From the NCBI GenBank assembly GCA_003599505.1, contig QZKO01000003.1, forward strand, positions 1 to 56,600: a DNA stretch of 56,600 bases. Direction: 5' to 3'. Below the pieces are notes generated by a model, which was given only the letters and a program-made list of their open reading frames with translations, was not told the origin of the DNA and ran no database searches. The stretch is from Nitrospiraceae bacterium (GTDB lineage Bacteria > Nitrospirota > Thermodesulfovibrionia > UBA6902). Within the stretch, counting starts at the first letter, position 1. Every line of letters starts with the position of its first letter. This document shows positions 16,356-25,291 of this stretch, one piece after another. Made by a program: the position numbers and the translations under genes.

Positions 16356-16627
16356 TGGACTGAAGGATGGATGAGGTTTTCAGGGATTTTATTTTTTTCT
16401 ATGTAATCATTGATCTCATCCTTGTGATCGCTGTAATAACTCAGCGCATCAAATACCTGTGCGAGAGTGAGATGAGGGAGATGGATTACAATTTCTTCAG
16501 GTGAAAGACCGAGCCGCCAGTTTTCGACAATTGCACGCACAGGTGTTCTCGTTCTCTTAATAATAGGCTCACCGTCAAGGATTGCGTCATCGTGAACAAC
16601 GTAAGGATGCAGAGTGGCTGTTTCCAT
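16352..16627 (-). CDS. DUF433 protein (putative antitoxin)
   Basis: DUF433 proteins are small winged or homeodomain-like DNA-binding proteins paired with PIN-like partners. Visible features are HDDAILDGEPIIKRTRTPVR near the N terminus, then NWRLGLSPEEIVIHLPHLTL, a helix-turn-helix-like segment, and VFDALSYYSDHKDEI. ATG 16627 gives 91 residues; an in-frame TTG at 16645 would add six. Stop and start overlap with the DUF5615 gene (ATGA), indicating translational coupling. The gene probably represses its own promoter, which faces the protease promoter. Confidence 0.75.
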   Translation of the reverse strand: METATLHPYVVHDDAILDGEPIIKRTRTPVRAIVENWRLGLSPEEIVIHLPHLTLAQVFDALSYYSDHKDEINDYIEKNKIPENLIHPSVH

Positions 16628-16684
16628 AATCTGAATTTTAACCAATGGTGCTGGATTTGTAAAGGTTTAAGCGCCTTATTCAGG

Positions 16685-16736
16685 ATGTTATCGCAATAGA
16701 AAATCTGTAGTAATCTCACATCCGATGTGATAACAT
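16685..16736. promoter_or_regulatory. Nested inverted repeats in a divergent promoter region
   Basis: Between the divergent DUF433 and protease genes, ATGTTATC (16685-16692) pairs with GATAACAT (16729-16736). Inside them, TCACAT and ATGTGA (16716-16730) flank a three-base centre. They look like operator sites, possibly for the DUF433 antitoxin. Confidence 0.4.
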
Positions 16737-16759
16737 GATTATCAAATAGAGGGGTAACA

Positions 16760-18295
16760 ATGTTGATTATGAAATCTCCCCATCTGCTTTTTATTATTAT
16801 AGCCATCGGGTTAATAATTTCCCCTGCCGTCTCCTCTGCCGATGCGGATAACATATTCAAAGAAAACAGCAAAGCAGTCGTGGTTGTTGTAACGCTTGAT
16901 AAAAAGGGAGAGCCGATAAGTCAGGGAAGCGGCTTCGTTGTCAGAGCGGACGGGGCAATAGTCACAAATTATCATGTTATCAGTAATGCAAAGGATATTA
17001 AGGTGAAAGTAGGGGACAAAATTCTGGATGTTGAGGGGTTAATTCATACCGACAAGGAGAATGATCTGGTAATTCTCAAGGCAAAAGGCGAGAAGCTGCA
17101 GGCGGTAAAGCTTGGAGATGTATCAAAGGTGAATGTCGGCGAGAAAGTTTATGTCATCAGCAGTCCGGAAGGGCTTGAGAATACGATTTCGGACGGCCTA
17201 CTTAGCGGGATAAGAGAGATAGACGAAAAAATGAAAATCCTCCAGATAACCGCACCCATCTCTCCGGGCAGCAGCGGCGGTCCTGTTTTCAATACCGCCG
17301 GGGAAGTTATCGGGGTTGCAACATTCCTCATAAAAGAAGCGCAGAATCTGAATTTCGCGATGCCGGTGAATTTGGTCAAAGATAAAGGTGATAGTAAAAA
17401 AATCTTGGCATTAAAAGAAACTGAAATAGAGGATTATGAAAAGACGGCGGAATATTGGTCTTCTCTTGGATATTCCTATTGGATATCGGGTCGGTATGAA
17501 GAAGCAATAGATGCTTGCAGGCAAGCAATAAAGATTAGTCCTGAAGACGCCCGATCACATCAAATTCTTGGTGCTTCCTATGATGTTTTAGGCCTGAATA
17601 AGGATGCAATAGAGGCTTATAAGCACGCTATAAAGATTAACCCCAATGATTGGTCGTCCTATCACAATCTTGGTAATATTTATTTGGAGTTAGGCATGCT
17701 TAAGGAAGCAGTGGATGCATACGAACAAGCGGTACGAATTAACCCGGATTTTGCAGAGTCATATAAAAAACTTGGTTACGCCTATGGGAAATCAGGAAGG
17801 GCTACGGACGCGATCGAGGCATTCAAGCAAGCAATACGAATTAATCCTGATGATTCAACAGCTCATATCAATCTTGGTGTTTCCTATGAGAAATCAGGAA
17901 TGAGTAAGGAAGCAATAGAGGCATTCAAGCAAGCAATTCGAATTAATCCTGATTATGCTGAGGCTCATAACGACCTTGGCATTGCCTATGGAGAATTGGG
18001 AATGTACAAAGATGCAATAGGTGCATACAAGCAAGCAATAAAAATTACGCCTGATGATATACAAACTCATTACAAACTTTATAATGCCTATTGGAAATTA
18101 GGAATGTTTAAGGAAGTGAAAGAGTCATGTAAGCAAATTATACAGTTTAAGCCTGATGAAGCAAAGGCGCATCTTGGACTTGGCCTGTCATGCGTATTAT
18201 TGGATGAAACAGGCTGCGCTTTAGAGGAATATAAGATACTGAAAAAACTTAATCCTGAGATGGCAGAGGCATTGTTTAATGTCATTTATAAATAA
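16760..18295 (+). CDS. Secreted trypsin-like serine protease with eight TPR repeats
   Basis: A signal peptide (about 1-27, cleavage near AVSSA) directs it to the periplasm. The DegP/HtrA-like protease domain has H72 (TNYHV), D102 (KENDLVIL) and S172 (PGSSGGPVF). No PDZ domain follows. Instead eight consecutive 34-residue tetratricopeptide units run from about 232 to 505, many with the AIEAFKQAIRINPD consensus. The TPR array replaces PDZ as the likely substrate- or partner-binding part. ATG 16760 has GAGGGG a few bases upstream. An orphan piece of a related gene lies at 15943-16013. Confidence 0.9.
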   Translation: MLIMKSPHLLFIIIAIGLIISPAVSSADADNIFKENSKAVVVVVTLDKKGEPISQGSGFVVRADGAIVTNYHVISNAKDIKVKVGDKILDVEGLIHTDKENDLVILKAKGEKLQAVKLGDVSKVNVGEKVYVISSPEGLENTISDGLLSGIREIDEKMKILQITAPISPGSSGGPVFNTAGEVIGVATFLIKEAQNLNFAMPVNLVKDKGDSKKILALKETEIEDYEKTAEYWSSLGYSYWISGRYEEAIDACRQAIKISPEDARSHQILGASYDVLGLNKDAIEAYKHAIKINPNDWSSYHNLGNIYLELGMLKEAVDAYEQAVRINPDFAESYKKLGYAYGKSGRATDAIEAFKQAIRINPDDSTAHINLGVSYEKSGMSKEAIEAFKQAIRINPDYAEAHNDLGIAYGELGMYKDAIGAYKQAIKITPDDIQTHYKLYNAYWKLGMFKEVKESCKQIIQFKPDEAKAHLGLGLSCVLLDETGCALEEYKILKKLNPEMAEALFNVIYK

Positions 18296-18345
18296 GAAAG
18301 CAAATAAAATTTAGATGACTTTAATTAGGTAAGAGTTCATTCAAC

Positions 18346-19134
18346 TCAGCAAAGCTGCTCTAAAAACTTCGCCATATTCCGAAGAGATTCTACACGATCT
18401 TTTGGTATTCCAATCTGCCGAAAATGCATAGTTTCATTTCTTGTAGCGTTTACTTCTTCAAGATGTTTTATAAAGCGTGATCTGGAGATTTTATATTTGC
18501 TGAAACGGTTCCATTTCTTTTCATTCTCCAGCAACCTGATATAATCGCCAAATGTTAAGTCGGACGACGATTTAATTTCTCTTTCTTTAGAAGAATGAGT
18601 TTGTGTTTTTTTTATTTCATCGGGAGTGAAATGGTCATCAATAAGCTGTCTGATAATACATTCTATTTTGCCTATAAGGAGAAAAGGTTCCACTAAGTCA
18701 ATAAAGCGGGTTGTAATATCCCAGGTAGTTACAATACCGATAATCTGTTTATCATTGCTTCTAACGAGAATGAAATCCTCACTGAAGATACGCTTAAGAG
18801 CATCGAGCAAATCTGTATCATCGTCTAATATGATTTCGGGCGGACAGGGTTTCATACATTTCCCTACCGTAGTACATTCCCTTCCTAATGCATATGCTTC
18901 TCCAATTGACCGCCAACTGATATAACCGTCAACCTTTCTGGCATTTTGCATAACCGGCAATTGAGAATAGTCGTTTATCATCATGATAGTGATAGCGTCC
19001 TTAATATCGTCATCACGCGATACAAATTTTAGCGGATGATTTTTGGTTAATAATTCCCTGAGCTTAGGTATGTTGTTAACAATAGGCAGTGGCGCATCTT
19101 CCGGATTATTCTGAATCATGGGCTTCCTTTCCAT
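18346..19134 (-). CDS. CBS-pair protein with a C-terminal HEPN-like domain
   Basis: Residues 30-150 form two CBS motifs: FVSRDDDIKDAITIMMINDY with QLPVMQ, and ILDDDTDLLDALKRI with IIGIVTTWDI. Such pairs usually bind adenine nucleotides. The C-terminal 110 residues are helical and end with ATRNETMHF, where R232 and H237 match the Rx4H motif of HEPN ribonucleases. The residue after the arginine is Asn, the usual one. Together they suggest a nucleotide-gated RNase or RNA-binding protein. The assignment of HEPN is from the motif and helix pattern. Start at M1 (19134) or M6; both are plausible. It is a single gene. Confidence 0.75.
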   Translation of the reverse strand: MERKPMIQNNPEDAPLPIVNNIPKLRELLTKNHPLKFVSRDDDIKDAITIMMINDYSQLPVMQNARKVDGYISWRSIGEAYALGRECTTVGKCMKPCPPEIILDDDTDLLDALKRIFSEDFILVRSNDKQIIGIVTTWDITTRFIDLVEPFLLIGKIECIIRQLIDDHFTPDEIKKTQTHSSKEREIKSSSDLTFGDYIRLLENEKKWNRFSKYKISRSRFIKHLEEVNATRNETMHFRQIGIPKDRVESLRNMAKFLEQLC

Positions 19135-19370
19135 TTCAGTCTCTTTGCCCGTTATTTTCTGTTTCTCGAAAACGGATATTATCCTAATTTTATCAAATCA
19201 TAAAGTTTATTCTATCATTATAATAAGCTGATCTTAAAAACCTGAGAACGAGCACTCTCAGATTGACACCATGTAACATAAAAGCCGCACTGGTCATGCC
19301 TGATAAATCTTTATGTCAATAAGGCTCAGATAAACCGTATTTGATTTTCCATCTCTTCAGGGGAGATGGA

Positions 19371-19400
19371 TTTACTAACACTCTTTAATAAGTTTACAAT
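19371..19400 (+). promoter_or_regulatory. Predicted promoter giving a leaderless cbbQ-like mRNA
   Basis: TTTACT (19371-19376), 18-base spacer, TACAAT (19395-19400), then five bases to ATG 19406. There is no Shine-Dalgarno. Confidence 0.45.
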
Positions 19401-19405
19401 GAACT

Positions 19406-20215
19406 ATGGCTGAAACTATAAGGACGGAAGAGTATATCCTTGAAGAAGAGCCCTATTACCTGCCTTCCGGCAAGGAAATAGATATCTTTGAATCGGCTTA
19501 CAGGAACTTGATACCGGTCATTCTTAAAGGCCCCACCGGCTGCGGCAAGACCCGGTTTATGCAGTACATGGCATGGAGGCTTAAAAGGCCTTTGATAACG
19601 ATTTCGTGCCATGACGACCTTACCGCTTCCGACCTTGTCGGCAGATACCTTGTGCGCGGCGGGGAGACGGTCTGGATTGACGGGCCTCTTACACGGGCAG
19701 TAAAGGCAGGCGGGTTTTGCTATCTTGATGAGATTGTTGAAGCAAGGAAAGACACCACGGTTGTAATACATCCCCTTGCCGATGACCGGAGAATCCTCCC
19801 TGTGGAAAAACTCGGGGAGCTCCTCAAGGCGCCTCCTGAATTTCTCCTGAGCATATCCTACAACCCCGGATACCAGAGCGTGCTCAAGGACCTGAAGCAG
19901 TCCACGAGACAAAGGTTTCTTGCCATAGAATTCAGCTATCCCGACAGGAAGCTTGAAAAAGAAATTATCACGCATGAGACCGGCGTTAATGAAATTACCT
20001 CGGAAAAACTTGTAAACCTCGCGGAGAAGACCCGGAACCTCAAAGACAGGGGCCTTATTGAAGGGGCGAGCACAAGGCTTTTGATACACGCCGCGAAACT
20101 TATCGCTTCAGGCATAGAACCAAGGAAGGCCTGCGAGGTCGCGATCACCTCCCCCCTTACCGACGACCATGAAATGCTCGCGGCGCTTTCTGAGCTTGTA
20201 AGCTCCATATTCTGA
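19406..20215 (+). CDS. CbbQ/NorQ-type MoxR AAA+ ATPase
   Basis: This is an AAA+ ATPase of the MoxR branch, whose members work with a VWA-domain partner to activate metalloenzymes or RuBisCO. Walker A is GPTGCGKT (42-49) and the Walker B-like segment is [10 protein letters not shown] near 110-119; [17 protein letters not shown] carries the sensor/arginine region. The protein has 269 residues, normal length. Its stop overlaps the start of the VWA gene by one base, so they are one operon. No RuBisCO, nitric oxide reductase or other recognised client lies in the window. Confidence 0.88.
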   Translation: MAETIRTEEYILEEEPYYLPSGKEIDIFESAYRNLIPVILKGPTGCGKTRFMQYMAWRLKRPLITISCHDDLTASDLVGRYLVRGGETVWIDGPLTRAVKAGGFCYLDEIVEARKDTTVVIHPLADDRRILPVEKLGELLKAPPEFLLSISYNPGYQSVLKDLKQSTRQRFLAIEFSYPDRKLEKEIITHETGVNEITSEKLVNLAEKTRNLKDRGLIEGASTRLLIHAAKLIASGIEPRKACEVAITSPLTDDHEMLAALSELVSSIF

Positions 20216-22467
20216 TGTATGGGATCGAGGAAAAATACAGGGAACATCTGAGAGAAGAGCTTATCAAAAACCTTCGCCTTGATTTTTTTGACGAAGAAGA
20301 GATAGCGGCGGTCTTCAGAGACCTTGAATTCCTTGACAAAACTATCAGCCAGAAAACTCTGGCCCTCTGTCAAACCCTTTCCCATGCCAGCTCTTCACTT
20401 GTACCGAAGACCCTTAAACGCATCAAGAACGCCTCCCGCTTCCTTTCGCCGAAAGAGATGGAGAGATGGATAACACATGCCTTTGATCTTCTGGACCATC
20501 AGGGAGTCGAGCCCTTTATAAGTTTTATTTCAAGGATTGATGAAGAGTCTCTATGGGATTTTCTGATGCCGAAAGGGCTGTCCCTTCAGGAAGCGGCCCC
20601 TGTCCTTGAAACTTATCTGACGGGCATTTCAGGACTTGAGCTGAAGATTGCGCCCGGCCAGGAGTCTTATACCGACACATCAACGATATATCTTCCGCCT
20701 TTTCTCGGCAAATATGAGGAGCGGGACAAAAATTTTCTTCTCTATAAACTTATGACGGCCTTCAAATGGGCGCAGATATCACAGGGGACCCTGACCCCTG
20801 ACGCTGAAACGTTACAAGCCCTTATTAAAGACAGCGGCCCGGACCATCCTGACATCGAAACGTTTTTCAGGCTTTTTCCGGAAAAGGAGCTTGCCGTAGA
20901 CCTGTATAATATCCTCGAGGCCGTGAGGCTCGGGTCGTTTCTGGAAAGAGAGCTTCCCGGGCTTATGCAAGAGGCGCGGGACGTGAAGAAAGATTTCCTG
21001 AAAGAGAGGCCGCCTCTTTCGGACCTGCCGGAGAAAACCGCCTTTGTGGAAGCGCTTTATCAGTTCTATTTAAAAGAAGACACCGATAAAACACCTTACG
21101 GAATTCCTGAGGCGCTGATTGACCCGGTCCTGTCCTTGAGAATAGGAGCGCCTCACGGTGAGAGCATGAGAACTCTTATCCGGCTTTATGACACGGCAAG
21201 CGGACTCGCGGGCGCGTATCAGCCGGGAAGTTATCTGCTTTTATTGGGCACTATCAAGCCGGAAGAAGTTTCCCTCCACCTGAAGTCCGAGAGGCGCGCG
21301 CATAAAAAGAAACTTGAAGGGTTAATCACGAAAATATTAAACATGCCTGATTTCGAGCCGCAGAAAGCGCCTTCCCGCAGATTTGTCTTCCGCGAAGGAC
21401 AGCCTGAGCCCGCGAAGGAATACCTCCTTATAAAAGGCAGGATTATAGAACTTGACAGGGAGACGAAAAGCTTTATAGAAGAGAGGGGCGGGATACCGGG
21501 CGGCATAATGGTCAAGGGGGCGGATATCGGGGGGGCCGGATGTCCCATGACGCTGACCGGGCTCGTGGAAGAGGAAGAGAGTTTTACAGAGGCGGACGGA
21601 GGCATAAAGTACGATGAGTGGGATTATAAGAGGGGTGGATACAAGAAACACTGGTGCACCCTTTATGAGCATGATATTCACCCCGGACATGAGCCGTTCG
21701 TAGAAGCAACACTTAAACGCTACAGCGGTTATGTAAATATTCTGAGGAAAAAATTCGAGCTCTTAAAAAGAGAACCGAAGATCGTCAGGAGACAGAAAGA
21801 AGGGGACGACATAGATATCGATGCAACGGTCGAGGCCTTTGCCGACATCTGCGCCGGACTTTCCCCCGCTGAAAATTTCTTTACAAAATATGACCGGCAG
21901 GGGCGGAATTTTGCCGTCCTGTTTCTCCTCGACATGAGCGGCTCTACCAAGGGATGGGTCAATGTGGCTGAAAAGGAATCCCTTGTGCTTATGGCAGAGG
22001 CGCTGGAGGCCCTCGGGGACAGGTACGCCGTGTACGGCTTTTCGGGCATGACAAGAAACAGGTGCGATTACTACCGCGTAAAAGGGTTTGGGGAGCCTTA
22101 TTCCGATATGATAAAACGGCGGATAAGCGGCATCGCGCCGAAAGATTATACGCGCATGGGACCGCCTATCCGACACTCGGCAAAGATACTTAAGTCAATC
22201 GACGCAAAGACAAAGCTCTTTATCACCCTCAGCGACGGCAAGCCCGAAGACTACGACGCGTATAAAGGGGACTACGGCATCGAAGATACGAGAAAGGCGC
22301 TTGTAGAAGCAAAGGAGCAGGGCATATATCCATTCTGCATAACCATCGACAGGGAGGCAAGCTCGTACCTTAAATATATGTATGGGGAAGTAAACTATAT
22401 CGTAATAGATGACGTGAAAAAGCTCCCGAACAGGATAACAGAGATATACAGGAGACTTACCACGTAG
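20215..22467 (+). CDS. CbbO/NorD-like VWA-domain protein
   Basis: The partner of the preceding ATPase, 750 residues. A long helical N-terminal region (1-550) is followed by a von Willebrand A domain: the MIDAS motif DMSGS near 573, TRMGPPIRHS near 640 and ITLSDGKPEDYDAY near 675. Such proteins tether the MoxR ring to its client through the metal site. The VWA domain is complete. Only the overlap with the ATPase gene and the following small membrane protein gene give context, so the client enzyme is unknown. Confidence 0.86.
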   Translation: MYGIEEKYREHLREELIKNLRLDFFDEEEIAAVFRDLEFLDKTISQKTLALCQTLSHASSSLVPKTLKRIKNASRFLSPKEMERWITHAFDLLDHQGVEPFISFISRIDEESLWDFLMPKGLSLQEAAPVLETYLTGISGLELKIAPGQESYTDTSTIYLPPFLGKYEERDKNFLLYKLMTAFKWAQISQGTLTPDAETLQALIKDSGPDHPDIETFFRLFPEKELAVDLYNILEAVRLGSFLERELPGLMQEARDVKKDFLKERPPLSDLPEKTAFVEALYQFYLKEDTDKTPYGIPEALIDPVLSLRIGAPHGESMRTLIRLYDTASGLAGAYQPGSYLLLLGTIKPEEVSLHLKSERRAHKKKLEGLITKILNMPDFEPQKAPSRRFVFREGQPEPAKEYLLIKGRIIELDRETKSFIEERGGIPGGIMVKGADIGGAGCPMTLTGLVEEEESFTEADGGIKYDEWDYKRGGYKKHWCTLYEHDIHPGHEPFVEATLKRYSGYVNILRKKFELLKREPKIVRRQKEGDDIDIDATVEAFADICAGLSPAENFFTKYDRQGRNFAVLFLLDMSGSTKGWVNVAEKESLVLMAEALEALGDRYAVYGFSGMTRNRCDYYRVKGFGEPYSDMIKRRISGIAPKDYTRMGPPIRHSAKILKSIDAKTKLFITLSDGKPEDYDAYKGDYGIEDTRKALVEAKEQGIYPFCITIDREASSYLKYMYGEVNYIVIDDVKKLPNRITEIYRRLTT

Positions 22468-22471
22468 GACC

Positions 22472-22840
22472 ATGACAGGCGGACGCAAAAAGACAGGAAT
22501 AATTTTAAGCGTAATAGGATACCTGCTGTCTCCGCTTTCGTGGTGGAATGATTTATACCTGAATATTCCGCTGGCTTACGCGGGCGCATGGCTTGTCAGC
22601 CTGTTTTACAAGCCGGCTTTTCTTGCAGCATTTATTGCCTGTTACTGGATAACGAATATAGCCGGCTTTGTCCTGATGCACAAGGGAATAGAAAAGATCG
22701 TCAAAAAAGAAGCGATTAAAAAATCATATTCTAAAAGAGATATTCTTAAAGACATCGTCCTTTCGCTGGCCTATACGGGGTTAATAGTCATACTGGTTAA
22801 ATTGAATGTGATAAGGCCGGTCGAAGAGTATTTTAAATAA
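22472..22840 (+). CDS. Small integral membrane protein, unknown function
   Basis: This is a 122-residue protein with three hydrophobic segments (about 9-21, 33-65 as a hairpin and 93-112) separated by a Lys-rich loop (IEKIVKKEAIKKSYSKRD). SPLSWWNDLYLNIPLAY is a distinctive amphipathic stretch. No family is recognised. It begins four bases after the VWA gene, so it belongs to that operon and might anchor the ATPase-VWA complex or be its membrane client; this is inference from position. Confidence 0.65.
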   Translation: MTGGRKKTGIILSVIGYLLSPLSWWNDLYLNIPLAYAGAWLVSLFYKPAFLAAFIACYWITNIAGFVLMHKGIEKIVKKEAIKKSYSKRDILKDIVLSLAYTGLIVILVKLNVIRPVEEYFK

Positions 22841-22941
22841 GGACCGGAATGATACGCGCAAGCGAGTCCGGTCCCGGCTGCGTATTGTTTGAAAAATGCA
22901 AACAAACGTATACATAATGTATCCATTTCCGAATTTTCCGC

Positions 22942-22969
22942 TTGCATTTTCTTCATCGAATGTTATAAT
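22942..22969 (+). promoter_or_regulatory. Predicted promoter giving a leaderless scpA mRNA
   Basis: TTGCAT (22942-22947), 16-base spacer, perfect TATAAT (22964-22969), then eight bases to ATG 22978 with no ribosome site. Confidence 0.6.
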
Positions 22970-22977
22970 ATTTTCCA

Positions 22978-23823
22978 ATGCCGGAGGTGCTGGACACGCA
23001 CATATCCGAGGTTGAACCTCGACAGCAGGGTGGTTCGGCAAGCAGCGCCGAAACCGGATCACTCAATAATTTTCATTTTAAGCTTCCGGTATTTGAAGGC
23101 CCCCTGGACCTCCTCCTCCACCTGATAAAGGAGAACAAGGTCGATATCTACGATATCCCGATTGCGGAAATAACCCGCCAGTACATTTCTTACCTTGAGC
23201 TCATGAAATATCTGAACCTTGAGATTGCCGGCGAGTTTCTTGTGATGGCCGCGACTCTCATCCATATAAAGTCCAGAATGCTTCTACCCCCGGATGAAGA
23301 GAAGAAACAGGAAACCGACGAAGACCCGAGGTCCGAACTGGTCCTGAGACTTCTTGAATATCAGGCTTACAGAGAGTCCTCCGGTTTCCTCAGGGAACGT
23401 GAAAGCGCCTGGAAACATGTCTTCCGCAGGGGCGCCCCCGACCACAAAAGTATCGAGATCGAGCCCGAACCGCAGCTTTTTGAAGCTGACGTCTTCGCCC
23501 TTATGACCGCTTTCAGAAAACTCCTCGAAAAGGCCCCCGCGCAGATAATCGAAATCACGAGAGAGACCCTCACTGTTTCAGACAGGATAAATTTTATCAT
23601 GGAACGGATCGAGAAAGAGGACGGGGTAAGGTTTGAGGCGCTGTTTGAAGAAGGTTCTTCACGGGTGACGCTTATCGTGACGTTCCTGGCGCTGCTTGAG
23701 CTTGTCAGGCTCGGCCTGATAAAGACATATCAGGAAAAGGCATTCGGCGTCATCTGGATCATCAACCCGCAGAAGCAGCCCGGCCCGGCGCCGGACGAGG
23801 CCGGTCAGGAAGCGCTATCCTGA
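22978..23823 (+). CDS. scpA: Segregation and condensation protein A
   Basis: ScpA is the kleisin that bridges the SMC dimer and ScpB for chromosome condensation. After a non-conserved 30-residue leader, the family N terminus FEGPLDLLLHLIKENKVDIY (about 39-58) is followed by LEIAGEFLVMAATLIHIKSR and the C-terminal winged helix (VTFLALLELVRLGLI). The 281 residues are normal. ATG 22978 is supported by a TATAAT eight bases upstream. The partner scpB is not downstream: a convergent HEAT gene overlaps the last nine bases. Confidence 0.93.
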   Translation: MPEVLDTHISEVEPRQQGGSASSAETGSLNNFHFKLPVFEGPLDLLLHLIKENKVDIYDIPIAEITRQYISYLELMKYLNLEIAGEFLVMAATLIHIKSRMLLPPDEEKKQETDEDPRSELVLRLLEYQAYRESSGFLRERESAWKHVFRRGAPDHKSIEIEPEPQLFEADVFALMTAFRKLLEKAPAQIIEITRETLTVSDRINFIMERIEKEDGVRFEALFEEGSSRVTLIVTFLALLELVRLGLIKTYQEKAFGVIWIINPQKQPGPAPDEAGQEALS

Positions 23824-24207
23824 AAAAGCTTTAGCTCCGCTCCGTATTGTCTCTATCGCCTCGATAACAGTTTCTTTGACCATTTCATGTTCATCATCGA
23901 TTGCGTCTGACAAAAAAGGCAGTGCCTCTTCGTGACCGATGAGGCCCAGAAGATAGGCTGCGTCGCCCCGGATAGTGGGTCCCGGGTTTTTCAATGCCTT
24001 CGCGATACCGGGGATCGCGGTCCTGATATCGCCGCCGTGTTCCGGCATAAGGGTTTCCACAAGAGCTACGGCGCCGAGCCGCACCCGGCTCCTTTCATCT
24101 TCGAGCATATCTCCTATTAAGGGGAAGAGTTTTTTGTCGTATTTAAACATATCAATGATGTTCTCAAGGAAACCATTCTCCATGTAATCTGCTATCAGCT
24201 TTTTCAT
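23815..24207 (-). CDS. HEAT-repeat protein
   Basis: A cytosolic 130-residue protein built of about three HEAT-like helical pairs: RVRLGAVALVETL, TIRGDAAYLLGLIGHEEALP and MVKETVIEAIETI. Such scaffolds bind proteins. Its ATG overlaps the selD stop region by four bases, so it is translated with selD. Whether it has any role in selenium metabolism is unknown. The 3' end overlaps convergent scpA by nine bases. Confidence 0.75.
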   Translation of the reverse strand: MKKLIADYMENGFLENIIDMFKYDKKLFPLIGDMLEDERSRVRLGAVALVETLMPEHGGDIRTAIPGIAKALKNPGPTIRGDAAYLLGLIGHEEALPFLSDAIDDEHEMVKETVIEAIETIRSGAKAFSG

Positions 24208-25229
24208 TTAACAATAATCCTGCCTTTGCCCTTTACAACCCCCCCGATGATCCAGTAAGGCATTTTCTCCCTCCCCGCGATCTTTTCAAACTTCTTCAAA
24301 CCCTTCGGAGGAAGCGCGATCAGCATGCCGCCTGAGGTCTGGGGGTCTGACAGGACCAGTTGCGCGCCTTTGGAAAAATCCGGGGGGAATATGACGTCCC
24401 TGCTGCAGAAATCGAGGTTTCTCCTCGCCCCCCCCGGGGCCATTCCTGCCCCGGCAAGTTTTTTTACCCCGTTCATTACAGGGACACTGTCATAAAGGAC
24501 GACAAGGTCTGTTTTCGAGTTTTTCGCGATGTTTAATCCGTGACCCAGCAGCCCGAATCCGGTGACGTCCGTTGCGGACCTGGAGCCTGAAAGAACAGCG
24601 GCTTTTGAAGCGGTCTTATTAAGCAGCAGCATGGAGGCAACAGCCCTGTTCAGGGCCGCGCCCTTCACCTTTCCTTTTTTGGCCGCGGACGTGATGATGC
24701 CTGTGCCGAGAGGTTTTGTGAGGACGAGGATATCCCCCGGCGCCGCCCCCCCTACTTTCAAAATAGTTTTTTTGTCTGCTATGCCCGTTACCGAAAGACC
24801 GAATTTGAATTCCCTGTCTTCAATACTGTGCCCGCCGATAAGACATGTGTCCGCTTCCGCGAGTTTATCAATACACCCTTTCAGTAATTTTCTGATGACG
24901 GTAGGCCCGAAATCACAGGACGAAAACCCGAGGAAGGCAAGCGCCGAGAGGGGCGCGCCTCCCATGGCATACACATCGCTTACGGCGTTTGCCGCGCAAA
25001 TCGCCCCGAAAGTATAAGGGTCGTCAACAATCGGCGTGATTACATCTATTGTCTCAACAAGGAGACGGTCTTTGAAACGCACGACGCCCGCGTCATCGCC
25101 GGGACCAACGACAACCCTCTGATGTTTGCATTTATGCAGGTCTGTCAGAATTTCGGAAAGGTCCGCCGGACCCAGTTTTGCCGCTCAGCCGCCTGCAGTC
25201 ACTTTTTCAGTAAGCTTCACTGCTTTCAT
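24204..25229 (-). CDS. selD: Selenide, water dikinase, itself a selenoprotein (in-frame UGA at codon 15)
   Basis: SelD makes selenophosphate from selenide and ATP for selenocysteine synthesis. The uninterrupted frame starts only at 25082, missing the active site. Reading upstream past a TGA (25187-25185) to ATG 25229 restores the family N terminus: KLTEKVTAGG-U-AAKLGPADL, then VVVGPGDDAGV. Sec therefore sits at residue 15, exactly where SelD proteins have Cys or Sec followed by a conserved Lys. The length becomes 341 residues, normal for the family. TTGACA-17-TATCAT precedes the ATG by eight bases, supporting this start. Downstream motifs include ISDPQTSGGMLIA-type LSDPQTSGGMLIA near 305. A hairpin of bacterial SECIS geometry follows the UGA. 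Confidence 0.95.
25160..25187 (-). promoter_or_regulatory. Candidate bacterial SECIS hairpin of selD
   Basis: Starting at the UGA (25187-25185), the mRNA carries GGTCC and GGACC (25172-25168 and 25164-25160), a perfect five-base-pair stem closing the three-base loop GGC. The loop begins 18 bases after the UGA and starts with G. Bacterial SECIS elements typically have the apical loop 16-37 bases downstream with a G in its first positions. It recruits SelB with Sec-tRNA. Confidence 0.7.
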
Positions 25230-25237
25230 TGTAGATA

Positions 25238-25266
25238 ATGATACTGAAAAGATTTTACCTTGTCAA
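25238..25266 (-). promoter_or_regulatory. selD promoter, leaderless geometry
   Basis: On the minus strand: perfect TTGACA (25266-25261), 17-base spacer, TATCAT (25243-25238), then eight bases to ATG 25229. No Shine-Dalgarno. Confidence 0.75.
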
Positions 25267-25291
25267 AAAATCCCGGGCCGCCTTACGGATT

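Noticed and set aside
21945-22030. A CRISPR array or tRNA gene anywhere in the window
   Set aside because: No regularly spaced direct repeats of 25-40 bases and no cloverleaf-like sequence was seen in any gap; the position given is arbitrary within the coding region checked.
19406-22467. RuBisCO activation operon
   Set aside because: The CbbQ/CbbO-type pair alone does not show a client; no RuBisCO gene is near.
24204-25082. SelD as a truncated or pseudogene copy starting at 25082
   Set aside because: The upstream sequence restores the full conserved N terminus across one UGA, with promoter and hairpin in place.
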